Of a stretch of DNA of 64,000 nucleotides, positions 9,684 to 18,444 are shown one piece after another. The notes below the pieces were generated by a model. That model saw only the letters and a program-made list of their open reading frames with translations, ran no database searches and had not been told where the DNA came from. Numbering within the stretch: the stretch's first letter is position 1; the number at the start of each line of letters is the position of its first letter. The stretch is from Cantharellus purpuraceus (Eukaryota > Basidiomycota > Agaricomycetes > Cantharellales > Hydnaceae): NCBI GenBank assembly GCA_025174535.1, contig JALBUN010000003.1, forward strand, positions 2,004,993 through 2,068,992. Reading direction: 5' to 3'. The position numbers and the translations under genes are program-made.

Positions 9684-10334
9684 TTATGAGGATTCTTTGA
9701 ACATCTGATTTCTTATACTTTGGAATATAATGTCAATAGCATTAGAACACTCTTCAAACTGAGCTTCTATGCTGTATCCAGAGGAAGGATATACAACAAT
9801 TGAAACACCCTGATTGTTATTGGTGGTTTCATATAATTTTAACCTACCATCCTTAGTTATGATCATACCATAGATTGTGATTTTACTTTTCTTGAAAACT
9901 CTCTGCTGTTGTTTCAATGCAACAACCATTGATGTAACCAAATTGTTATACACATCACAGTTCTTACAAGTTTCCCCAGCAATAGAAATATCACACTTCT
10001 TGCCAGTTTCTCTAGCAATAGAAATATTACAACTAGGCAGATTATCCTGTTGCATGGTTTGCAGGCTTGACATACAATGATTTTGTTGAATCCAGGTTGA
10101 ATTACTTATTTCATTGCCCTTTTCAATCATCTTATTGTACAGTGCTTCTGGTGTTTTATCTCTTTCCTGAGAAACCGATCCAGCTGGAAAGAAGTCCTTT
10201 GGGGGATTTCTTAATCTGAATTTTATGTAGATGGTGTCAGAGTCTATATACAAAGGATTTTCATCATCCTCTGGTTCTTTTTTAACAAAGACAGTAGATA
10301 TTTTACGAACAACTTGCTTAGAGACAGACAACAT
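9684..10334 (-). CDS. Minus-strand ORF (216 aa) of unknown function
   Basis: The only minus-strand gene of the unit. It starts MLSVSKQVVRKISTVFVKKE, has an acidic patch, and carries a doubled Cys/Thr motif (ISIARETGKKCD, ISIAGETCKNCD) near residues 105-130. Its C-terminal domain reads KITIYGMIITKDGRLKLYE and may be a beta-barrel. The start is divergent from the transposase start at 10431, with a 96-bp shared promoter region. Two-gene divergent layouts (transposase plus DNA-binding partner) are normal for Harbinger elements. Whether this is such a partner is unknown. No Myb motif seen. Confidence 0.55.
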   Translation of the reverse strand: MLSVSKQVVRKISTVFVKKEPEDDENPLYIDSDTIYIKFRLRNPPKDFFPAGSVSQERDKTPEALYNKMIEKGNEISNSTWIQQNHCMSSLQTMQQDNLPSCNISIARETGKKCDISIAGETCKNCDVYNNLVTSMVVALKQQQRVFKKSKITIYGMIITKDGRLKLYETTNNNQGVSIVVYPSSGYSIEAQFEECSNAIDIIFQSIRNQMFKESS

Positions 10335-10430
10335 AGCTTCATAGAATAAATATTATTTAATTTAAAATTCAATTATCAAAAAAATGAACATATTTTTGTT
10401 TTACTGTAATATAAGAGTATCTTAGTCAAA

Positions 10431-11921
10431 ATGCCCTCAGACCAGCAAAAACGCACAAAGGAGCAAAAAGAGAAAGAGCAAAAAGAGAAAGAGCAAAAAG
10501 AGAAAGAAGAAAAAGAGCTTCAGCAACTTAAAATGTGGAATGATCAAAGGGACAGAGCATATAATAAGTTGATGGACAATCATTGGAATTTTCTATACAC
10601 AAAGTGGCCTGTCTTAGAACACAAAAATATCATAGAACAAAACTAAAAGATATGAATGACATGGATGATGTAAAAAAAGTAGTATATAACAAGCTTGGAC
10701 CAATACCAGTATTTTTCTTTCTTGTGGTATTGTTTTCAGTTGAAGAACATTCTACACCTTATAGAGAGATAGAAAAAGGCTTGTTAGTACTATATCATCT
10801 ACTCAAAGGTCCTACTTATGAAGAAATAGGAAATTTCATGCCATCAAGTAGCTTTTATGATGTTCATAAGGAATTTTATGGTCATCTGCATCATCTTAAC
10901 TTTGATCTAGATAAACAAGTTACTGATTCACTGCGTACAATGTTCTCAAATATAATAATAAGGATATTATCAGCTCTTATAAAGAATCCTCCAAAAATGG
11001 AATCAGTGACATTACTTCTTGATGGTCATGATACAAGAGGAATTTTGATTGGATCGACATCTGAAGAGGGGTACTCACATAAATTTAAAAAGGCAGGATT
11101 TAGTACTCAAGTATGCATTGACATTAATCAAATGGTTCTATTCACCTCACCTTCATTGGCATGTAAACTAAATCCTGATGCAAAAATGTTTGTAGAGATG
11201 GCTGTATGGAATAAAATAGATAAGAATGATCAGATAGGCTTTGATGGAGCTTATCCATCTGCTATTCCAGAAGTAGTAAAGGCAAGTATATTAAAGCCTA
11301 AGAACTTCTTTTATCCTTTTCGGAAGCCAAAAAATGTTGAACTTAAACCTGAAGAAAAGATTTTTAATAAGAAGTTTGGTGCCTTTCGTTCAACAGTAGA
11401 AGCATTCTTTGGAGGGTTTGCAATATTGTTTGAAAAATTTGATAATAAGAGATCTATTAGAACTACAAATCCTGCTGTCTTTAATCTGGAATTAAAGGTA
11501 GCATGTCTATTATGGAATATTAAGAAATTTGTAGAACTACGTAAGATCAAACCATCCCCTTATCATGAAAAATGGTGTGAACAATATTTTGATTACCCTG
11601 AGGAAGAGGACCCAGATATTGAGCCACCCAGATCATTACTGGAAAGAGCAGAAGATGTTGACAAGATGACTCTATCTCAACAACGACTATTAGAAAGATG
11701 TGAGTATGATGTGGAGATGCATTATGAGACTGAAAATGAAGTAGAACAAATAATAAGGCAAAGAAAAAGGAAAGTACGTAGAATATTTAGTTAAATGGAA
11801 ATGTTATGCAGAGAAAACTTGGGAAGCAACATCAAGCTTTAAATCTACAGAATGTATTAAAGAGTATTGGAAAGACAATAGTAATAGTATTATTGTATAC
11901 CTATGCTACATTCAACTGTAA
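10431..11921 (+). CDS. DDE transposase (Harbinger/IS5-like, DDE_Tnp_4 type) with C-terminal chromodomain, two frame breaks
   Basis: Starts MPSDQQKRTKEQ with a run of EKEQK repeats. The core shows the DDE pattern: first Asp in TLLLDGHDTRG (about 11010), second in IGFDGAYPSAIP (about 11240), and Glu in RSTVEAFFGGF (about 11390-11420). The ERCEYDVEMHYETENEVEQII tail leads into a chromodomain, YVEYLVKWKCYAEKTWE (11775-11825), ending at 11921. Two single-base frame changes break it: near 10640 (after NIIEQ) and near 11770 in an A-rich run inside the chromodomain. They may be decay, sequence errors or programmed shifts. Cut-and-paste activity on the unit and on copy C is inferred. Confidence 0.75.
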
Positions 11922-11978
11922 ATTTTTTTTTCCCAGAATAAAATTGAATATTTGTATGTTTTATACTTATAGGTATCT

Positions 11979-12476
11979 ATGGAGACTGATCCATTACTGA
12001 AACAGCGTCTCAATCAACAGTTTTACCAAAAGCCTTTTCACAGCAATCCACACCGGCTAGCTAATTGTACAACGTGTGACTGGTACCCCTTTGGGCAGTA
12101 TCTGGACCGTTCATATGCTGAAGGTGAAGTGTTCCAGCTTTCAAAGTATCCTCATATCAAATATGTATTTCTTGGTCTACAACCTGATAAAATAGGCTAT
12201 AATGAAAGTGATCCTATTTTTGTAGCAGAATTTGTAGGTTTTCTGAATAAAACCAACAGATTTGTAAGTGGTTCTGATCCAACCTCTGGATATGCACACA
12301 TTATAACCACACATGTGAATCAGGCGTTTGTTAGACAGCCAGGCCCAGATATAAATAGGCAGAAACTATATCTTGGCCGTACAGTGCACATGATCTACAT
12401 AACTAGTATTGGTATACTATTGGCTTTGCTGTGTTGGACAGTGTCCAGATGTACCAATGAAGATAAGAATTCATAA
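11979..12476 (+). CDS. 165-aa ORF with C-terminal membrane segment
   Basis: Starts METDPLLKQRLNQQFYQKPF. It contains a paired Cys (NCTTCDWYPFG), many aromatic residues, and one hydrophobic helix near the end (IYITSIGILLALLCWTV) followed by a short polar tail. That is the layout of a tail-anchored or single-pass membrane protein. An AG acceptor (TTATAG) lies just before its ATG, so it might be a late exon after the transposase. No family recognised. A membrane protein in a DNA transposon would be odd. Confidence 0.5.
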   Translation: METDPLLKQRLNQQFYQKPFHSNPHRLANCTTCDWYPFGQYLDRSYAEGEVFQLSKYPHIKYVFLGLQPDKIGYNESDPIFVAEFVGFLNKTNRFVSGSDPTSGYAHIITTHVNQAFVRQPGPDINRQKLYLGRTVHMIYITSIGILLALLCWTVSRCTNEDKNS

Positions 12477-12555
12477 TGGCATGTCTAAATCTATGGAGAA
12501 AGAAGCTTGTTGATGATATAAGGTGATGATTTTTGTTTTTAAAATGACCTCCCTA

Positions 12556-13121
12556 GACGCTTGTTCGGAATCATGTCAGTATACAATATTCTGATGTATA
12601 TGAGATATACATCAGAATTTCAATGATACATAAAGCCAGGGAGTTACAATTTGGATATCTTAAAAGATTTCGGATGTGTGAAATTTTCATAAATATAAAC
12701 ATATATTCTATATTTTAATAAACTTTTAAAGATAAGACATTTGGTTGAGATGAACATAACTGTTTATATGAATATAACAGTAATGTATGTATTAATATAA
12801 TTGGTATTATATAGGGTATTTAGATATACAAATACCAGGTGGGGATTAAAGATAGTTCAAATTATGTTACAAGTATTGTATGAGAAAGAATCAATGATAT
12901 TTGGATGTTCCCTCAAGAGAGTTGCCACCACTAAATCAGGAAAAAAAGAATTATTTTTGAGAATTATGCCAAAATATCAAAATATGTTTTAATCTAGTAT
13001 ATTGTGTAAAATTTGAGAATCATGTTGAAATATGAAAATAAGTTTGAATTGAAGTGTATTGTATAAAATTTGAGGAAAATAGGTTGTACATACATATTTG
13101 TTGTATTTCTGAATAAGCGTC
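12556..13121 (+). repeat. 565-bp repeat, copy B
   Basis: Same orientation as copy A and nearly identical to it. The left flank is CTA (12553-12555) and the right flank is TTA (13122-13124). Its own flanks thus differ by one base, while its right flank equals the left flank of copy A. Confidence 0.85.
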
Positions 13122-13666
13122 TTACTCCACCTCCGTTAACTCCACCTCCATCAACCCTAAACTCCATTATTGTTCTCCTTATATGTAGTTTTCTTCTTAT
13201 GGGTTACAACAAGCTGTTACCATTTATATTGTTTAGTATTAGTTCAGACTTGAGTCCAAACTCCAAACTCCTTTCTGTGTTGTTCCATATCCATCTTATT
13301 GTCCTATCACTTTTAATTTATCATTCATTTCTTCACATACTTATATGGGCTACTCTCTGTATGTTACAGCAGTTCAACTAAGATTCCCCATCAGCTTCTT
13401 GGTTGCTAGCTTCTTGACAAGTATCTTCTTGACAAGTTGAACTCCAGATCCTTGATTCAACTCCATACTCTGATCTCTGAAATATTGGACTGACAATTTG
13501 AGGGGATGCAACACACAAGGTGAAGCCAAGTCCACTCGATCTGACTCAGTAGTTATTGTCAACATCTGTCTCTGGTTGAACTGGAACAGTAAAGTCCCAC
13601 CCTCTTCCTCACTAGCGTCCAAACTCCAGTGACTCCTTTGCACTCTGAGATTTTCAATGCTTAACA
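13122..13666. repeat. LTR-C, right part of the split solo LTR
   Basis: Continues the LTR that starts at 5348. CT-rich at first (CTCCACCTCC repeats, like the last bases before 5403) and ending CAATGCTTAACA. TCGGA follows at 13667-13671. It contains a stretch (13500-13540) weakly similar to LTR-A in forward orientation, so the two families may be related. Confidence 0.6.
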
Positions 13667-13933
13667 TCGGACTTAGGGGCTAGGCATGATTCAATATTCA
13701 AACTGGGGAATGAAGTCCCCAGTTGGGCAACTTAAATACATATTTGAAATCTAATAATAATTACTCTGGTGATGGGTCTCTGAGGCCGATGGCCTTATAT
13801 GAATATGTCTGAGTCCAACAGGGACAGATGTCCAGGTTCCTATGGTGATGCTGATGCATTAACTGGAACTGGAGGCAGATGAGTGAGATCAATTGTGACA
13901 ATCAGACAGATAAATGGAGATGTGATGGTTTCC
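13667..13933 (-). repeat. LTR-A, second part of the copy begun at 5161
   Basis: Picks up at TCGGACTTAGGGGCTAGGC where 5161-5347 left off. It includes the CTGGGGAATGAAGTCCCCAG palindrome and runs to GATGGTTTCC, where a further LTR-A copy is inserted at 13934. The remaining 3' part is not seen nearby. Confidence 0.75.
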
Positions 13934-14462
13934 TGTTATGCACTAGGTCCAATTGGGGGCCAGAGGTTGGGTTGGAGGTTGGGTCAGAGTCGGAGCGGGA
14001 ATTGGGATGCATCGTGGGGGTTGGAACGGACTTGGCTTCAGCTTATGTGCTGTGCCCTCACTAATACCAGTGTCTGAGATTTCAGAGACGGAGTACAATT
14101 CAGATGGTTAGGATTGGACTTAGGAACTAGGCATGATTCGATATTCAAACTGGGGAATGAAGTCCCCAGTTGGGCAACTTAAATACATATTTGAAATCTA
14201 ATAATAATTACTCTGGTGATGGGTCTCTGAGGCTGACGGCCTTACATGAGTATGTCCGAGTCCAATGGGGACAGATGTCCAGGTTCCTATGGTGATGCTG
14301 ATGCATCAATTGGAATCAGAGATGGATGGGCAAGATTTGGTGGTGACAATCAGACAGATAAATAGAGACATGATGGTTTCCAAATGGAGTATAGATTTCA
14401 TATGCGCGGGGATCTGAGTGAATCGGACAGGGATCTGGGTGTTAATGAATATAGTCATAACA
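13934..14462 (-). repeat. LTR-A, full length (529 bp), 3' LTR of the minus-strand pol
   Basis: Plus strand runs TGTTATGCACTAGG...ATATAGTCATAACA. It is inserted in the preceding LTR-A copy. The untranslated segment 14463-14594 and then a minus-strand pol follow, so it is that element's 3' LTR. Confidence 0.85.
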
Positions 14463-14594
14463 GTATCTCTCCATTTAAGGCCAAGCCCCTGAGGCCTCAT
14501 GTCCATGGATTAAATAGGTGAGACGGTTGGGTGCAGTCAGAGTTACACTGGGGGTCTGGAGACATAAAAAGGGGGGCATGATTGAGGTCTTATC
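14463..14594 (-). other. Chromovirus 3' untranslated segment without the antisense gene
   Basis: Matches 259-399, but here it joins pol directly. The pol reading ends YPDKR at 14590 and the antisense gene between pol and this segment is absent. The copy either lost the gene or represents a form that never had it. Confidence 0.65.
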
Positions 14595-16372
14595 GTTTGT
14601 CTGGATAAGTGGAGTGGAAATCAGAGACGGATTTGGATGCATGATCGAGTTTGGATGTGGAGATCCATGAGGACTCTTCATTGGTGCCTTCATATCCAGT
14701 CCATTTGACTAGGTACTGGAGCTTGCACTTGTACCAACAATTGATCTTTGAGTCCAGGATCTCAGATATCTCATATTCATTATCTCCTTCAATGATGATC
14801 AGAGGAGGCAGAGGTTGTGTGCGACTGGAGATCTTGTTTGTAGTAGCAGGTTCAAGCATTGATATATGGAAAACTGGGTGAACTGCTTGGAAGTGGTCAG
14901 GGAGGCGGAGGGTGAAAGACCTGCTGCCTGCGCAAGCAATGACCTCATAAGGACCTAAGTATTTCTGAGAGAGTTTCTTCAATGGATGGGTGGTCCGGAA
15001 GTGTTCAGCCTTGACGAATACTTTGTCTCCAATTTGCAGGTCCGGAGCTGGAATGCGGTGTTGGTCTGCAGAGACTTGGTATTGTTTCTGGGCATTGGAG
15101 ATGGTTTCTTGGAGATGTTGGTGTAGTTGATTGAGGTTGGCTACAAATTGGTGGGCTTTGGTGGAGGTGAGTTCCTTCTCAGGGTGGATGGAGATGTTCA
15201 GATGGTAGCCTTTATTAGCAAAGAACAGAGAGACACCAGTAGTCACGTTTGGGGCATTGTTGTAGGCAAACTCTGCAATTGGAAGTAGGTCAGCCCAGTT
15301 GTCTTGTTGATAGTTACAATAGACTTGGAGATATTGTTCCAGGGACTGATTCATTCGTTCTGTTTGTCTGTCTCCCTCAGGATGGTACCCAGAGGTGAAA
15401 TGAAGCTTCATGTTGAGAGCCTTTCCTAATGTGCAGAAGAAGGAGGACATGAACTCTGAGCCCTGATTGGATGTGACATGTGATGGGACTCCATGTTTAG
15501 AAAATATGTGGAGGATGAACAACTTAGCTAGTGAGGTGGAGGTGATGGTGTCATGTGTTGGAATGAATAGTGACTGTTTAGTGAACCTGTTGACAATCAC
15601 AAGTATGGTGTCGTATCTGAGTGATGGGGGAAGCTTCTCTATGAAATCCATGGAGATGGAGTTCCATGGTTGCTCTGGGACCAGAAGTTGCTTAAGCATT
15701 CCATAGGGTTTGTGCCTTTGTGATTTTGAGCACATACATGTGGTACAAGAGTTACAGTAGTGTTGAATGTACTCTCGCATTTTTGGCCATATGTAGTCTC
15801 ATCAGACTAATCCTTGTGTGTGATTTTGCCCAAAATGGCCAGAGATTGGGTGATCATGATAATACTGCAAAACTCAGAGTCAGAGTCCATTGGCATTGGG
15901 GACATATATCCAGTTGTTGTGTTGGAGGTGTCCCTTGGGGTCAAGTGACCACTTTGGATCAGAAGTGTCATCCAAGTGTTTAACTGCAACAGGATCAGAC
16001 CAGAGTGATGAGTGGATGTCGGAGCAGAGTTGGTCAATGTCCATAATGGTGACAGCTTGGAGGGTAGGAGTCATGAGGGTGATGCTCATAGGGATGATGC
16101 CAGCTGCTCATTAGTGAACACAGGATGAAAGCTGTGTGGGTTTACAGTGGCATAGTCGCTACTCCCCTCTTTAGGGTAGATGTCCCAGCATCTAGTTAAT
16201 GCATTGAGCTTTGCTCCGAGTTGACCAGGATGGAAATGGATAACAAGGTTGAACTGAGACAGGTATTCGGACCATTGGACTTGTCTCCAGGTGAGTAGTT
16301 TCATTGTGGAGAAGTATTCCAAGTTCTTGTGGTTCATTATGATGTCCACTGGATTGGAGGGGCCTTCAAGGT
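14590..16372 (-). pseudogene. Ty3 chromovirus pol fragment: RNase H, integrase, chromodomain
   Basis: Reading the minus strand from 16372: the end of RT/RNase H (MDIIMNHKNLEYFSTMKLL, then LIHFHPGQLGAKLNALTR), a degraded linker, the zinc-binding region (CNSCTTC), and the integrase core from 15780. Integrase residues are Asp in [11 protein letters not shown], the expected second Asp as Asn in TSNQGSEF, and Glu in GDRQTERMNQSLEQYL. A chromodomain (LQYLVKWTGYEGTNEESSW) ends it. The 5' side is cut at 16372 by LTR-B. The N-for-D change and linker breaks mean it is inactive. Typical sushi/Tf1-like domain order. Confidence 0.9.
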
Positions 16373-17158
16373 TGTTTTGGAACCTGCAAAATTATGGTGT
16401 TAGGGCAAACTCTAAATCACCACAATTCTGTGAATGAACAGCTGAATATCAAACCCTGCTGCAGCACAACTCCAGAAACGATTTAACATTTGTACTTTGG
16501 TTACAATCCTTTGTATTGGTCAATGCAGACTATATGCAGAAAAGTAATATTCTTAGCAGCAAGAAATGAATAAGACTTCCAGAGTCTAGAGTTCATGGAT
16601 GCTTAGGGTCCAGATATTCCAAAAAGAGGGGAATGCACTTAGAGGCTAAAGGAAGTAGGTGGATGAATCCAACCATCCAACCAGTGGCACTCAGAAGTGG
16701 GTAACAGCAATGTGTGAAGTAGTCTAGCAACTGCTTCACATGAGTTCAAGCTTCTAATGCTCTGCAAAGGCAGTACACACTAGTAACTTAAACAAAGAGC
16801 AGTAATGGCAGGACTATCAACAGACAATCTCACCCTGTAGATTCATAGTCATGTGAGGCAGATACTACACTCACACCCAAAGCAGGAATATCACTACTTC
16901 AAGTATCAAGTACAGTTAGACAACTGTAAAAGATCCTTGAACTGGTAATCAACAGTTACTGAGATATAGAGGATGACACTGTATGTCACTCTAGTCACAC
17001 TGGTGTGCAGAAGATGGGTAGAATATGTTGGATATGTTAGGGGCAGAATGACCTCCTTATATATTGTATTTACAGGGGTTGACTAATGGTTCTGGAACAT
17101 TCTACCTATTAATAGATGGAAACTACTGGAAGATTGTGGAAGGTGGAAGAAAGGGGTA
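16373..17158 (+). repeat. LTR-B copy 2, truncated at its 3' side
   Basis: Starts TGTTTTGGAACC and matches copy 1 and the copy at 59146 to about GGAAGAAAGGGGTA, where it gives way to chromovirus protease sequence. About 790 of 1290 bases remain. Confidence 0.75.
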
Positions 17159-17165
17159 TTTCACG

Positions 17166-18391
17166 AGCTATAGATTTGTCTATCCGTTTTTCTGTCGGAG
17201 AAATCCAGACCCTTACATTCTATGTTACTCCGCTTGACTCCAGCTGTTCTGTGGTTCTTGGACATAACTGGCAGAACGCTTAAGCAACTTCCGGTCCCAG
17301 AGCAACCATGGAACTCCATCTCCATGGATTTCATAGAGAAGCTCCCCCCATCACTCGGATATGACACCATACTCATGATTGTCGACAGGTTCACCAAACA
17401 GTCACTATTCATTCCAATGCATGACACCATCACTAGCTAAATTGTTCGTTCTCCACGTATTCTCTAAACACAGAGTCCCATCACATGTCACGTCCGATCA
17501 GGGCTCAGAGTTCGTGTCCTCCTTCTTCTGCACATTAGGAAAGGCTCTCAACATGAAGCTTCATTTCACCTCCGGATACCACCCTGAAGGAGATGGACAA
17601 ACAGAACGAATGAATCAGTCCCTGGAACAATATCTCTGAATCTATTGTAACTATCAACAAGACAACTGGGCTGATCTACTTCTGATCGCAGAGTTTGCCT
17701 ACAACAACGCTCTGAACATGACTACCGGCATCTCTCCGTTCTTTGCTAATAAAGGCTACCATCTGAACATCTCCGTCCACCCTGAGAAAGAACTTGCCTC
17801 CACCAAAGCCCGCCAATTCGTAACTGACCTCAATCAACTACACCAACATCTCCGAGAGACCATCTCCGATGCCCAGAAACAATATCAAGTCTCCGCAGAC
17901 CAATGTCGCATTCCGGCTCCGGACCTGCAAATTGGAGACAAAGTATTCGCTAAGGCCGAACACTTCCGGACCACCCGTCCATCAAAGAAACTCTCCGAGA
18001 AATACTTAGGTCCTTATGAGATCATTGCTCACATGGGCAGCAGGTCTTTCACCCTCCGCCTCCTGGACCACTTCCGAGCAGTTCATCCAGTCTTCCACAT
18101 ATCAATGCTCAAACCCGCTACTACGAATGAGATCTCTGGTCGCACGCAACCCCCACCTCCCCCGATCATCATCGAAGGAGACGATGAATATTAGATATCC
18201 GAGATCCTGGACTCAAAGATTGACTGTCGATACAAGTGCAAGCTCCAGTACTTAGTCAAATGGACTGGGTACGAAGGCACCAATGAAGAGTCTTCATGGA
18301 TCTCTGCGTCTGAACTTGATCATGCATCCGAATCTGTCTCCAATTTTCACTCCGCTTATCCAGACAAACCTGGCCCTCTTATGAATCTTTA
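17166..18391 (+). pseudogene. Ty3 chromovirus pol fragment with internal deletion: protease joined to integrase and chromodomain
   Basis: The first 110 bases encode the end of a retropepsin ([18 protein letters not shown]...VVLGHNW). The sequence then jumps, near 17280, to integrase ([20 protein letters not shown]), so RT and RNase H are deleted. Frame breaks occur near 17430 and stops at 17637 and 18192. The catalytic Asp is kept here (TSDQGSEF). The chromodomain YLVKWTGYEGTNEESSW is intact in sequence. Pol ends SAYPDKPGPLMNL at about 18391, and the antisense gene begins its 3' end 54 bases later. Confidence 0.85.
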
Positions 18392-18444
18392 AGTTTGATT
18401 ACTAATGCTAATTCTATTATTTCATATCACCATTTTATTACAAG

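Larger units (their letters stand above)
5406..13121. mobile_element. 7.7-kb AT-rich transposon-like unit with long terminal direct repeats
   Basis: The unit is bounded by the outer ends of repeats A (5406-5969) and B (12556-13121), which lie in the same orientation. It is flanked by TTA on the left (5403-5405) and TTA on the right (13122-13124). Its base composition is much more AT-rich than the flanks. Inside are two coiled-coil ORFs, three small ORFs, one minus-strand ORF, a DDE transposase with a chromodomain and a 165-codon ORF with a C-terminal membrane segment. Three-base target duplications fit the PIF/Harbinger/IS5 group, and so does the transposase. Long direct terminal repeats are not known for that group. 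It may be one element of a new kind, or two short elements that moved together with the DNA between them. Confidence 0.65.
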
